64,000 nt of DNA from Odiellus spinosus. Its lineage: Eukaryota; Arthropoda; Arachnida; Opiliones; Phalangiidae. A model generated the notes under the pieces. It saw only the letters and a list, made by a program, of their open reading frames with translations, made no database searches and was not told the DNA's origin. Position numbers and translations under genes: made by a program. Positions within the stretch are counted from its first letter, which is position 1; each line of letters starts with the position of its first letter. The DNA lies in contig OY987230.1 of assembly GCA_963920705.1 (NCBI GenBank), positions 18,067,320 through 18,131,319 on the forward strand, written 5' to 3'. Below, piece after piece: positions 1 through 12,181 of this stretch.

Positions 1-1330
1 GGGGGTGTATTTATTATTTTTATTTTTTACAGGGGGTGTATTTATTATTTTTATTTTTTACAGGGGGTGTATTTATTATTTTTAGTTTTTACAGGGGGTT
101 CTATTTATTATTTTTATTTTTTACAGAGGGTGTATTTATTATTTTTATTTTTTACAGGGGGTGTATTTATTATTATTTTTTACAGGTGGTGTATTTATGA
201 TTTTTATTTTTTACAGGGGGTGTATTTATGATTTTTATTTTTTACAGGGGGTGTATTTATGATTTTTATTTTTTACAGGGGGTGTATTTATTATTTTTAT
301 TTTTTACAGGGGGTGTATTTATTATTTTTATTTTTTTACAAGGGGTGTATTTATTATTTTTATTTTTTACAGGGGGTGTATTTATTATTTTTATTTTTTA
401 CAGGGGGTGTATTTATTATTTTTATTTTTTACAGGGTGTGTATTTATTATTTTTATTTTTTACAGGGGTGTATTTATTATTTTTAATTTTTTACAGGGGG
501 TGTATTTATTATTTTATTTTTTACAGGGGGTGTATTATTATTTTTATTTTTTACAGGGGGTGTATTTATTATTTTTATTTTTTACAGGGGGTGTATTTAT
601 TATTTTTATTTTTTACAGGGGGTGTATTTATTATTATTTTTTACAGGTGGTGTATTTATGATTTTTATTTTTTACAGGGGGTGTATTTATGATTTTAATT
701 TTTACAGGGGGTGTATTTATGATTTTTATTTTTTACAGGGGGTGTATTTATGATTTTTATTTTTTACAGGGGGTGTATTTATGATTTTTATTTTTTACAG
801 GGGGTGTATTTATTATTTTTATTTTTTACAGGGGGTGTATTTATTATTTTTATTTTTTTACAAGGGGTGTATTTGTAATTTTTATTTTTTACAGGGGGTG
901 TATTTATTATTTTTATTTTTTACAGGGGGTGTATTTATTATTTTTATTTTTTACAGGGTGTGTATTTATTATTTTTATTTTTTACAGGGGGTGTATTTAT
1001 TATTTTTAATTTTTTACAGGGGTGTATTTATTATTTTATTTTTTACAGGGGGTGTATTTATTATTTTTATTTTTTACAGGGGGTGTATTTATTATTTTTA
1101 TTTTTTACAGGGGGTGTATTTATTATTTTTATTTTTTACAGGGGGTGTATTTATTATTTTTATTTTTTACAGGGGGTGTATTTATTATTTTTATTTTTTA
1201 CAGGGGGTGTATTTATTATTTTTATTTTTTACAGGGGGTGTATTTATTATTTTTATTTTTTACAGGGGGTGTATTTATTATTTTTATTTTTTACAGGGGG
1301 TGTATTTATTATTTTTATAATAAATAAAAT
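1..1330 (+). repeat. 30-31 bp tandem array, G-rich strand on plus
   Basis: About 43 head-to-tail units of 30-31 bp, each beginning ACAGGGGGTGTATTTATTAT and followed by an AT-only tail. Most units end in a run of T. Differences are single-base changes (TTATTA versus TTATGA) and small length changes in the G or T tracts. The unit has no stop codon in several frames, so long open frames appear, but they are only the repeat translated and I do not call a gene. The array is cut by the left edge of the window, so its true length is unknown. Confidence 0.95.
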
Positions 1331-1350
1331 ATAATACACCCCCTGTAAAA
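1292..1350. repeat. Strand-switch palindrome in the satellite block
   Basis: The last plus-oriented unit runs into an AT stretch and then straight into minus-oriented units (ACACCCCCTGT). This leaves a near-perfect inverted repeat with GGGGGTGTATTTATTATT on one side and AATATAATACACCCCC on the other. All units to the left are G-rich on plus, and all to the right up to 7.0 kb are C-rich on plus. It marks one inversion or head-to-head junction. Confidence 0.85.
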
Positions 1351-4300
1351 ATACACCCCTGTAAAATTTCACCCCCTGTAAAAATACACCCCCTGTAAAA
1401 ATACACCCCCTGTATAAATACACCCCCTGTAAAAATACACCCCCTGTAAAAATACACCCCCTGTAAAAATACACCCCCCTGTAAAAAATAAAAATCATAA
1501 ATACACCCCCCTGTAAAAAATAAAAATCATAAATACACCCCCTGTAAAAAATAATCATAATTACACCCCCTGTAAAAAATTAAAATCATAAATACACCCC
1601 TGTAAAAATAAAAATCATAAATACACCCCCTGTAAAAAATAAAAATCATTAATACACCCCCTGTAAAAAATAAAAATCATAAATACACCCCTGTAAAAAA
1701 TAAAAATCATAAATACACCCCCTGTAAAAAATAAAAATCATAAATACACCCCCTGTAAAAAATAAAAATCATAAATACACCCCCTGTAAAAAATAAAAAT
1801 CATAAATACACCCCCTGTAAAAAATAGAAATCATAAATACACCCCCTGTAAAAAATAAAATTCATAAATACACCCCCTGTAAAAATACACCCCCTGTAAA
1901 ATTACACCCCCTGTAAAAATAGACCCCCTGTAAAAATACACCCCCTGTAAAAATACACCCCCTGTAAAAATACACCCCCTGTAAAAATACACCCCCTGTA
2001 AAAATACACCCCCTGTAAAAATACACCCCCTGTAAAAATTGCACCCCGTGTAAAATTACACCCCCTGTAAAAATACACCCCCTGTAAAAATACACCCCCT
2101 GTAAAAATACACAACCTGTAAAAATACACCCCTGTAAAAATACACCCCTGTAAAAATACACCCCCTGTAAAAATACACCCCCTGCAAAAATACACCCCCT
2201 GTAAAAATACACCCCCTGTAAAAATACACCCCTGTAAAAATACACCCCCTGTAAAAATACACCCCCTGTAAAATTACACCCCCTGTAAAAATACACCCCC
2301 TGTAAAAATACACCCCCTGTAAAAATTACACCCCTTGTAAAATTACACCCCTTGTAAAATTACACCCCCTGTAAAAATTACACCCCCTGTAAAAATACAC
2401 CCCCTGTAAAAATACACCCCCTGTAAAAATACACCCCCTGTAAAAATACATCCCCTGTAAAAATACACCCCCTGTAAAAATACACCCCCTGTAAAAATAC
2501 ACCCCATGTAAAAATACCCCCCATGTAAAAATACCCCCCCTGTAAAAATACACCCCCTTTAAAAATACACCCCCTGTAAAAATACACCCCCTGTAAAAAT
2601 ACACCCCCTGTAAAAATACACCCCCTGTAAAAATACACCCCCTGTAAAAATACACCCCCTGTAAAAATACACCCCCTGTAAAAATACACCCCCTGTAAAA
2701 ATACACCCCCTGTAAAATTACACCCCCTGTAAAAATACACCCCCTGTAAAAATTACACCCCTTGTAAAATTACACCCCTTGTAAAATTACACCCCCTGTT
2801 AAAATACACCCCCTGTAAAAATACACCCCCTGTAAAAATACATCCCCTGTAAAAATACACCCCCTGTAAAAATACACCCCCTGTAAAAATACACCCCCTG
2901 TAAAAATACACCGCCTGTAAAAATACACCCCCTGTAAAAATACACCCCCTGTAAAAATACACCCCCTGCAAAAATACACCCCCTGTAAAAATACACCCCC
3001 TGTAAAAATACACCCCCTGTAAAAAATAAAAATCATAAATACACCCCCTGTAAAAAATAAAAATCATAAATACACCCCCTGTAAAAAATAGAAATCATAA
3101 ATACACCCCCTGTAAAAAATAAAATTCATAAATACACCCCCTGAAAAAATACACCCCCTGTAAAAATACACCCCCTGTAAAATTACACCCCCTGTAAAAA
3201 TAGACCCCCTGTAAAAATACACCCCCTGTAAAAATACACCCCCTGTAAAAAAACACCCCCTGTAAAAATACACCCCCTGTAAAAATACACCCCTGTAAAA
3301 ATACACCCCTGTAAAAATACACCCCCTGTAAAAATACACCCCCTGCAAAAATACACCCCCTGTAAAAATACACCCCCTGTAAAAATACACCCCTGTAAAA
3401 ATACACCCCCTGTAAAAATACACCCCCTGTAAAATTACACCCCCTGTAAAAATACACCCCCTGTAAAAATTACACCCCTTGTAAAATTACACCCCTTGTA
3501 AAATTACACCCCCTGTAAAAATACACCCCCTGTAAAAATACACCCCCTGTAAAAATACACCCCCTGTAAAAATACGTCCCCTGTAAAAATACATCCCCTG
3601 TAAAAATACACCCCCTGTAAAAATACACCACCTGTAAAAATACACCCCCCCTGTAAAAATACACCCCCTGTAAAAATACACCCCCTGTAAAAATACACCC
3701 CCTGTAAAAATACACCCCCTGTAAAAATACACCCCCTGTAAAAATACACCCCCTGTAAAAATACACCCCCTGTAAAAATACACCCCCTGTAAAAATACAC
3801 CCCCTGTAAAAATACACCCCCTGTAAAAATACACCCCCTGTAAAAATACACCCCCTGTAAAAATACACCCCCTGTAAAAATACACCCCTGTAAAAATACA
3901 CCCCTGTAAAAATACACCCCCTGTAAAATTACACCCCCTGTAAAAATACACCCCCTGTAAAAATTACACCCCTTGTAAAATTACACCCCTTGTAAAATTA
4001 CACCCCCTGTAAAAATACACCCCCTGTAAAAATACACCCCCTGTAAAAATACATCCCCTGTAAAATACACCCCCTGTAAAAATACACCCCCTGTAAAAAT
4101 ACACCCCCTGTAAAAATACACCCCCTGTAAAAATACACCCCCTGTAAAAATACACCCCCTGCAAAAATACACCCCCTGCAAAAATACACCCCCTGCAAAA
4201 ATACACCCCCTGTAAAAATACACCCCCTGTAAAAATACACCCCCTGTAAAAATACACCCCCTGTAAAAATACACCCCCTGTAAAAATACACCCCCTGTAA

Positions 4301-4476
4301 AAATACACCCCCTGTAAAAATACACCCCCTGTAAAAATGCACCCCCTGTAAAAATGCACCCCCTGTAAAAATACACCCCCTGTAAAAATACACCCCCTGT
4401 AAAAATACACCCCCTGTAAAAATACACCCCCTGTAAAAAATACACCCCCTGTTAAATACGCCCCCTGTAAAAATAC
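1338..4476 (-). repeat. Mosaic of 17 bp and 31 bp core repeats, minus orientation
   Basis: Two unit types share the core TACACCCCCTGTAAAAA. The short form is just that 17-mer. The long form adds an AT tail (ATAAAAATCATAAA) to make 31 bp. Short units fill about 1338-1480, 1871-3020 and 3130-4470. Long units fill about 1480-1870 and 3020-3130. Marker variants recur in the same order: a pair of ACACCCCTTGTAAAATT units occurs near 2325, 2755, 3472 and 3963, and a TTCATAAATACACC to TAGACCCCCTG stretch occurs near 1860 and 3123. The array is therefore organised in higher-order repeats. Long open frames on the minus strand are repeat translation only. Confidence 0.93.
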
Positions 4477-4692
4477 AGGAAAATTGAGGCTTGGAAAATT
4501 GAGGCTTGAAAAATTGAGGCTTGAAAAATTGAGGCTTGGAAAATTGAGGCTTGGAAAATTGAGGCTTGGAAAATTGAGACTTGGAAAATTGAGACTTGGA
4601 AAATTGAGACTTGGAACATCGAGATTTGGAACATCGAGATTTGGAACATCGAGATTTGGAACATCGAGATTTGGAACATCGAGATTTGGAAC
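4477..4692 (+). repeat. 15 bp tandem array, first copy
   Basis: Fourteen to fifteen units of 15 bp. They grade from GGAAAATTGAGGCTT through GGAAAATTGAGACTT to GGAACATCGAGATTT, so the variants are sorted along the array. The block is embedded in the ACACCCCCTGTA array and preceded by the marker TTAAATACGCCCCCTGTA. A second copy with the same marker and the same order of variants lies at 5889-6093. Confidence 0.93.
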
Positions 4693-5888
4693 ATGGTAAA
4701 AAATAAAAATAATAAATACACCCCCTGTAAAAAATAAAAATAATAAATACACCCACTGTAAAAAATAAAAATAATAAATACACCCCCAATAAAAAATAAA
4801 ATTCATAAATACACCCCCTGTAAAAAATAAAAATCTTAAATACACCCCTGTAAAAAATAAAAATCATAAATACACCCCCTGTAAAAAATAAAAATCATAA
4901 ATACACCCCCTGTAAAAAATAAAAATCATAAATACACCCCCTGTAAAAAATTAAAATCATAAATACACCCCCTGTAAAAAATAAAAATCATAAATACACC
5001 CCCTGTAAAAAATAAAAATCATAAATACACCCCCTGTAAAAAATAAAAATCATAAATACACCCCCTGTAAAAAATAAAAATCATAAATACACCCCCTGTA
5101 AAAAATAAAAATCATAAATACACCCCCTGTAAAAAATAAAAATCATAAATACACCCCTGTAAAAAATAAAAATCATAAATACACCCCCTGTAAAAAATAA
5201 AAATCATAAATACACCCCCTGTAAAAAATAAAAATCATAAATACACCCCCTGTAAAAAATAGAAATCATAAATACACCCCCTGTAAAAAATAAAAATCAT
5301 AAATACACCCCCTGTAAAAAATAAATCATAAATACATCCCCTGTAAAAAATAAAAATCATAAATACACCCCCTGTAAAAAATAAAATTCATAAATACACC
5401 CCCTGTAAAAATACACCCCCTGTAAAAATACACCCCCTGTAAAAATACACCCCCTTTAAAAATACACCCTCTGTAAAAATACACCCCCTGTAAAAATACA
5501 CCCCTGTAAAAATACACCCCCTGTAAAAATACACCCCCTGTAAAAATACACCCCTGTAAAAATACACCCCCTGTAAAAATACACCCCCTGTAAAATTACA
5601 CCCCCTGTAAAAATACACCCCCTGTAAAAATTACACCCCTTGTAAAATTACACCCCTTGTAAAATTACACCCCCTGTAAAAATACACCCCCTGTAAAAAT
5701 ACATCCCCTGTAAAAATACACCCCCTGTAAAAATACACCCCCTGTAAAAATTCACCCCCTGTAAAAATACACCCCCTGTAAAAATACACCCCCTGTAAAA
5801 ATACACCCCCTGTAAAAAATACACCCCCTGTAAAAATACACCCCCTGTTAAATACGCCCCCTGTAAAAATACGCCCCCTGTAAAAATA
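4693..5888 (-). repeat. 31 bp then 17 bp core repeats
   Basis: About 22 long units (core plus an AT tail containing AATCATAAA) run to about 5400. The first few carry AATAATAAA instead. They are followed by short 17 bp units up to 5885. The segment repeats the layout seen at 3020-4476, consistent with duplication of a higher-order block. No gene is present. Confidence 0.9.
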
Positions 5889-6093
5889 CAGGAAAATTGA
5901 GGCTTGGAAAATTGAGGCTTGGAAAATTGAGGCTTGGAAAATTGAGGCTTGGAAAATTGAGGCTTGGAAAATTGAGACTTGGAAAATTGAGACTTGGAAA
6001 ATTGAGACTTGGAAAATTGAGATTTGGAACATTGAGATTTGGAACATTGAGATTTGGAACATCGAGATTTGGAACATCGAGATTTGGAACATT
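5889..6093 (+). repeat. 15 bp tandem array, second copy
   Basis: Thirteen to fourteen units of 15 bp, grading from GGAAAATTGAGGCTT to GGAACATCGAGATTT as in the array at 4477-4692. Both the flanking marker on the left and the 31 bp units on the right match that copy, so the two arrays appear to be parts of one duplicated segment. Confidence 0.93.
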
Positions 6094-6593
6094 GTAAAAA
6101 ATAAAAATAATAAATACACCCCCTGTAAAAAATAAAAATAATAAATACACCCCCTGTAAAAAATAAAAATAATAAATACACCCACTGTAAAAAATAAAAA
6201 TAATAAATACACCCCCTGTAAAAAATAAAAATAATAAATACACCCCTGTAAAAAAAAATAAAATACACCCCCTGTAGAAAATAAAAATCATAAATACACC
6301 CCCTGTAAAAAATAAAAATCATAAATACACCCCCAGTAAAAAATAAAAATCATAAATACACCCCCTGTAAAAAATAAAAATCATAAATACACCCCCTGTA
6401 AAAAATAAAAATCATAAATACACCCCCTGTAAAAAATAGAAATCATAAATACACCCCCTCTAAAAAATAAAAATCATAAATACACCCACTGTAAAAAATA
6501 AATCATAAAAACACCCCCTGTAAAAAATAAAAATCATAAATACACCCCCTGTAAAAAATAAAATTCATAAATACACCCCCTGTAAAAATACAC
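6094..6593 (-). repeat. 31 bp core repeats
   Basis: About 16 long units with the TACACCCCCTGTAAAAA core and an AT tail. The tail changes from AATAATAAA to AATCATAAA along the array, as in 4700-5400. There is no gene here. Confidence 0.9.
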
Positions 6594-7021
6594 CCCCTGT
6601 AAATATAACACCCCCTGTAAAAATAACACCCCCTGTAAAAATAACACCCCCTGTAAAAATAACACCCCCTGTAAAAATAACACCCCCTGTAAAAATAACA
6701 CCCCCTGTAAAAATAACACCCCCTGTAAAAATAACACCCCCTGTAAAAATAACACCCCCTGTAAAAATAACACCCCCTGTAAAAATAACACCCCCTGTAA
6801 AAATAACACCCCCTGTAAAAATAACACCCCCTGTAAAAATAACACCCCCTGTAAAAATAACACCCCCTGTAAAAATAACACCCCCTGTAAAAATAACACC
6901 CCCTGTAAAAATAACACCCCCTGTAAAAATAACACCCCCTGTAAAAATTACACCCCCTGTAAAAATTACACCCCCTGTAAAAATACCACCCCCTGTAAAA
7001 ATACGCCCCCTGTAAAAATAC
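6594..7021 (-). repeat. 18 bp core repeats, highly uniform
   Basis: About 22 units of ACACCCCCTGTAAAAATA. The family core has gained one base (ATAACACC instead of ATACACC), giving an 18 bp period. Units are nearly identical to each other, unlike the diverged 17 bp units further left, which suggests recent local amplification. Confidence 0.93.
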
Positions 7022-7434
7022 AGGAAAATTGAGACTTGAAAAATTGAGACTTGAAAAATTGAGACTTGAAAAATTGAGACTTGAAAAATTGAGACTTGAA
7101 AAATTGAGACTTGAAAAATTGAGACTTGAAAAATTGAGACTTGAAAAATTGAGACTTGAAAAATTGAGACTTGAAAAATTGAGACTTGAAAAATTGAGAC
7201 TTGAAAAATTGAGACTTGAAAAATTGAGACTTGAAAAATTGAGACTTGAAAAATTGAGACTTGAAAAATTGAGACTTGAAAAATTGAGACTTGAAAAATT
7301 GAGACTTGAAAAATTGAGACTTGAAAAATTGAGACTTGAAAAATTGAGACTTGAAAAATTGAGACTTGAAAAATTGAGACTTGAAAAATTGAGACTTGAA
7401 AAATTGAGACTTGAAAAATTGAGACTAGGAAAAT
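7022..7434 (+). repeat. 15 bp tandem array, homogeneous
   Basis: About 27 virtually identical 15 bp units of GAAAAATTGAGACTT. This is the same family as the arrays at 4.5 and 5.9 kb but without their internal gradient. The multiple of three keeps frames open on both strands, and the predicted proteins (MRLEKLRLEK type) are artefacts. Confidence 0.95.
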
Positions 7435-7930
7435 TGAGATTTTTGAGATTTGGAAAATTGAGATTTTTGAGATTTGGAAAATTGAGATTTTTGAGATTTG
7501 GAAAATTGAGATTTTTGAGATTTGGAAAATTGAGATTTTTGAGATTTGGAAAATTGAGATTTTTGAGATTTGGAAAATTGAGATTTTTGAGATTTGGAAA
7601 ATTGAGATTTTTGAGATTTGGAAAATTGAGATTTTTGAGATTTGGAAAATTGAGATTTTTGAGATTTGGAAAATTGAGATTTTTGAGATTTGGAAAATTG
7701 AGATTTTTGAGATTTGGAAAATTGAGATTTTTGAGATTTGGAAAATTGAGATTTTTGAGATTTGGAAAATTGAGATTTTTGAGATTTGGAAAATTGAGAT
7801 TTTTGAGATTTGGAAAATTGAGATTTTTGAGATTTGGAAAATTGAGATTTTTGAGATTTGGAAAATTGAGATTTTTGAGATTTGGAAAATTGAGATTTTT
7901 GAGATTTGGAAAATTGAGATTTTTGAAAAT
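7430..7930 (+). repeat. 24 bp tandem array
   Basis: About 21 identical copies of a 24 bp unit, GGAAAATTGAGATTTTTGAG plus ATTT. The unit looks like the neighbouring 15-mer with an added 9 bp (TTTTTGAGA). It directly abuts the 15 bp array, so it probably arose from it. Confidence 0.95.
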
Positions 7931-7943
7931 AAAGCAGGCGTTG

Positions 7944-8060
7944 AAGGGGTACCCCTTGTAATAATTTTTTTTTTTTTTCTGATTTTTAACAAGGGGTACC
8001 CCTACGTACAAAAATTGAAAAAAAAAATACACCCCTTGTTAAAAATACAGCCCTTGAAAA
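7944..8060. repeat. Palindromic array edge with GGGGTACCCC
   Basis: AAGGGGTACCCCTT at 7944-7957 is a perfect palindrome. A second copy, ACAAGGGGTACCCC, lies at 7989-8002 after a T-rich spacer. One or two degenerate core units (ACACCCCTTGTT) follow. The same palindrome stands at one edge of the array at 28.9 kb. The core ACAGGGGGTGTA resembles half of it (ACAAGGGGTACA), so the satellite unit may derive from this end sequence. Confidence 0.75.
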
Positions 8061-8577
8061 AAATAACATCTTGTGTTGCTATCTTCTTTTACTTCCTCTT
8101 GGCTAATACCTACTATAGAGCCTTGAAGAGTACAGTATGACTTAAATTACGATAAAATAATCTACAAACATCATTAAGCGTAACGTTAGTTTTTATTTTA
8201 CTTTATCGTGTTTTCGTAATAAATAAGTTTTCGTATTAAAATATTTTTACATCCTGCGAGTTGTACATACACACACTCCTGTATATATTAGTATATATAT
8301 CAAGGTGGATGGAAATGTTATATTTACAAGAAAGGAATACAATGTCAAAAAAAGTGTTCGTTGCGGTTCCCTTCGCAAAAACAAAAATCGAAATTAATAA
8401 CATTCATAACTACGCGAAACACTTAAAATATCGACGATAGGAAAATTATACATTATATTTCACCTAGAACTACCAGCACGTACAAAAATCGATATTTGAA
8501 TGTGATGAGAATTCAATGTGGAATTGATTAGCGCATAGTTTATCAAAATAAATAAAGAACAAAAAGTCCAGCTTCCA

Positions 8578-8795
8578 TTGTACTACACCCGGCGAAGCAT
8601 GCCCATCATTGGGCTCATGGTCTAGCGTAGTCAGAGCGAGGAAAAACTATATCTCTTCCCTCCGCCTACGCAGACACGAACTATTGGGAAGCGTGTCTAA
8701 ATTCTAACTCGTTTTTAACCCCTCAAACAAGCCGTTTCTCCCCGGTGTGGTGTCCCTGTCCTAGACCTTCTGTTCTTTTATTTAATTTTACTTTA
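8578..8795. repeat. Interspersed repeat, copy 1
   Basis: Shares blocks with 53878-54072: GAGGAAAAACTAT, CCCTCCGC, CAGACA(C/T)GAACTATT, TTACCCCTCAAA in copy 2 (TTAACCCCTCAAA here), then CCCTGTCCTAGAC and TTGTTCTTTTATTT (TCTGTTCTTTTATTT here). The order is the same in both. It is a dispersed, non-coding element of about 200 bp. I see no terminal repeats or A/B boxes that would assign a class. Confidence 0.65.
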
Positions 8796-9207
8796 AACAC
8801 CCCTGATCAGTAACTAGAAAACTGCCAAAGCTTAAATTCATGACGTGCAACCGAAAGCTTTGACGTCATAACTGATAACAACCACATTTCAATTACATTG
8901 AATTAGAAATAAAACGGTAACACGTAAAATTAATCAGACAGTTCTATTTTTAATTTAACCAAAAAGCTGTTCTTGTTCCCTAAGTAAAGATAACTGTTCG
9001 AACATTTTTATAAACAATGGCAAATCAATAAGTAACGGGTTAAGGTTTCGTTTAATTCAATGAATAGGTTCAAAATAAAACTGGCCAAAGATTTCTGAAT
9101 TTATAATTAGGGTTAGAGATAAAGAGGTAGCTTTTACTTTTGTTCGATTCAGTAAATTTGGCACACACGAGTTTGTATTATAGGTATAGAAATTATTATT
9201 CAAAAGT

Positions 9208-9684
9208 AGAGCTCGGAATTCGTATATTTTTTATTAATTGGATAAAATCTACTAAATTCTGATGTATATTATCTGTTTGATTTAAAATATACTATCTTAT
9301 ATATAGAATATTATCCGCGTTATACGTTCGGATAAAAAAATTCTAAATTTATTTTCGTGAAAAATAATAAATAAAAAGATGATTTAAAATCTTAGTTTCG
9401 TTGGTTTATTTATATTCTTCAAATTAAAAGTCAATTTGAAATATTTTTCTTATATTTTAGACTAATTCTGGAAATGTGAATTTTCTTATCCATCGTTATA
9501 CGTTTGAAAACGAGTAATTTGTAGGTAGATAAAGCGGCGAAGGCTTATCTTCGGGTAAACCTTATACATTTAACGATTATACGAATATACAAATTTAATT
9601 TTTTAGTTAAACGATTTTATCCGAAAATAAAAATCTGAAAATATACGAATAACAGAAAATAATAGATATCTGATTCCGAGCTCT
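9208..9684. mobile_element. Foldback element with AGAGCTCGGAAT ends
   Basis: AGAGCTCGGAAT at 9208-9219 is perfectly inverted as ATTCCGAGCTCT at 9673-9684. Weaker inverted similarity continues inwards, including GGATAAAATC on the left against GATTTTATCC on the right. The 477 bp interior is AT-rich and non-coding. I see no clear target duplication. It is probably a MITE or foldback transposon. Confidence 0.6.
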
Positions 9685-11488
9685 AATTGGAAGGGATTAT
9701 TTAATTGCGACAAATAGACAAAGATTTGGGGTTTTAGATCTATATCAAAAAAATGGTTTATTTCCGGTCCGTTTTTAAAGTTGAGGGTCAAAAATAACCA
9801 AATTAATTTAAATGTTAAAAGAAAAAAAATAGAAAAATCTACTAAAGTTGTCTATTCTGTAGATAGGGTTTTCATTAATATTTGGCGCAAAATTCACTCA
9901 ATTTGAATATTATTTTAGATAAATTTCTGTCGTTTGCTTTCCATTTTTGCTAACATGGAACTAGAAAAATAATTCTATTTTTTTAATATATATTTGTTAG
10001 GAAAAATTTGTTTTCAAAATCTTTGAATAATGGCCATTTTGTTTATTTCGCCAGAAAAGAAAATTTATATCAGATTTAACTAACTGTATAGCGTCAATTT
10101 TGTTTTTATCGTTAACTATTATATTTACAAACTATTTTCAGCTTTAGAAATTTTTTTCAAAATTTGTTTCTCTAAGTTAAATAATTTTTATTTTAATTTT
10201 TTTTTTCTCCTCAAGAAACTTTCTAATTTTATAAATTTTCTTTATCGAAGACTAAATATTTACAATTTTGGCACTCATTTTTTAAGGATTGCCACGCCAC
10301 TATCATAATATGCAAGATTATATTTTCATAAATACAAAAAAACCTTATATTTTTATTATTATTATTGTTGTTGAGATGGGATAGCATTAAATGGAAGTGG
10401 ATATTGTCTTTGGATAGGCAAAAATTTAAATAAGAACCTAGAAATATTATATATTTGACAATTTGCAGCCTTTAAAGCAACCTGGTTTTCCTAAATCAGG
10501 GGTTTTGTCTGAAAATTTAGTATCTCTCAAGTTTGAAACTATATTGTAATAATAAATGGAATAGGTAGGTTATATTGAAATAATTAATTTTGAAGTTAAA
10601 GTGCATCAAATTGGAACTAAGACTATATCGAAAATCATACAGGGATCTTTCCTATTCCGGAAATGTGCCCTGGGCCTCTCAGATTCTTCTAAATCGTAAT
10701 TCCAGTAAAATTTAAGCCTTCTAGTAGTTAGCCAAAAGAAATTCCGCATTTTTGAGATATAGTTCCAATTTGAAAACATTTCAACTCGTTAATAAATATA
10801 TTTTACATAAACCAAACCTGTCAAGGGAAATCTTAACTATAATTAGACATTGTAGTTAAATTTTAAACTTACGAGAGATTAATTTTTCATGTATATAAAA
10901 AAGGCACCATGTTTTTTTGTTTTTGCGATGTTTTTCTAAACTTATTTAACTGGAAGACAAATTTTGTCTTAATTCGTTTCGTTCCATCTTCTAGCTCAAT
11001 AAAACAAGAAGGGCCCAGTTGGCTCTTCATATTTTCTTCCATGGCTGCTTCAGGTCTTTGACGCTTAACTTGAAAGCTAGTGATCTTTGTGAGATAGCAA
11101 TTTTTTTCTCCGTTAACCCACGTCTAAGATAGATACGTAGCACATTCCCGCCCTGGTCACTGGGTTGATAGTTTTAGCACTATTAGAAATGCTAATATAT
11201 TTTCATTACAAGGCGATGTTATCGCGCCATAGAGTTTCGAAGCAAAAATGGCTGCCGCTTTAGAGCTCGCGAACATAGGCTCGAATTGACTGACTCAATC
11301 AATAGTTTTTTTGAAAAATCAACTAGCGAATGGTCAGACTCTCGTAGTCAAAACAGTTTAACCATTGGTCGGTACTACCCACATTTCAAGTTGACTAAAT
11401 TATTGAAAAGTTATTTGGTATTGACCAAGGCTTAGTGCTTTTTTTGTTTGTCTTTTTCAAAAAAAAAATAAAAAACCCAGTTCACTTT

Positions 11489-11979
11489 TCATACGAAAGC
11501 GGGAGATTTATAATTACTGTCCCACCTATTCAATGGCAAAAAACTCCCACAGAGGGAGACACTAACCGGCCTTTCGTAAACGAACTCTTGGTAATTGGAT
11601 TCACCGTCATTACAGCTCTTTTTAGGCGAGGTCACTAAATAGTCCGTGGCATATCCGCCTCCACCGATTTCGCTGTAGTGTCCGGAGTAGTGAAAATGGT
11701 GCATTTGTTCACCCTTCTCGGAATAGGCTTCGCCGAGTAACAAACGCGCTTTATATTGTCGTTGTCGTCTTAGTTCCGACAGACGTCGCTGTCTCTCAGA
11801 ATCCTGTTTGAGCATACGCGCCGCTAATAGGATCAAAAGCACTAGAACGAAACTTCCAGCGATAGGAACGGCTATGACGGCGGCTTTAAACCAGAGATCT
11901 TGATTGGCGAAAAATGCCTGTTCACCCGCTTGACCGCTACCCGGCGGATATCCTCCTTTTTCTCCGTTATACGTCATTC
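11489..11979 (-). CDS. BAMBI: BAMBI exon 3: stalk, transmembrane helix, cytoplasmic tail
   Basis: The acceptor TTTCGTTTAG precedes 11979. The first two bases complete a glycine codon, and the frame then runs 162 residues to a TGA at 11489-11491. A Gly-rich stalk leads into DLWFKAAVIAVPIAG and a hydrophobic helix (about residues 198-220 of the whole protein). This is nearly identical to the vertebrate BAMBI segment ELWFRAAVIAVPIAG. A basic juxtamembrane stretch (RQRRLSELRRQRQ) and a tail of about 100 residues ending in FV follow. Vertebrate BAMBI also ends in FV. No kinase domain is present, as expected for this pseudoreceptor. Confidence 0.92.
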
Positions 11980-12181
11980 CTAAACGAAATAAGTTTTCAT
12001 TATTTAAAAAGATTTAATTTTTTTAATTTCAAAATTAAATTGAAACAATAAATTTAGAAAACTACTCAAAAGTTTTCGTTCATTTCAAAATGTAAATAAC
12101 AAGAAAATTCTGATAAAAAATGGTGTTTCAGCAACCTTTAACATAAATTACGTTTCATTACACCTTTGCAAGATAATTTAA

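Larger units (their letters stand above)
8061..11488. other. Gene-free AT-rich sequence 3' of BAMBI
   Basis: No coding exon is recognised. Two interspersed elements are listed separately (8578-8795 and 9208-9684). The BAMBI 3' UTR should occupy the right part. Minus-strand AATAAA candidates exist near 10.35, 10.19 and 10.04 kb, but none can be chosen from sequence alone. Confidence 0.6.

Noticed and set aside
228..8032. Many long open frames (up to 509 codons) on both strands
   Set aside because: They are translations of stop-free tandem repeats, overlap on both strands and in several frames, and have no gene features.
1..8060. Telomere or centromere
   Set aside because: No TTAGGG-type repeat is present, and an array of about 8 kb beside a gene does not by itself support a centromere.
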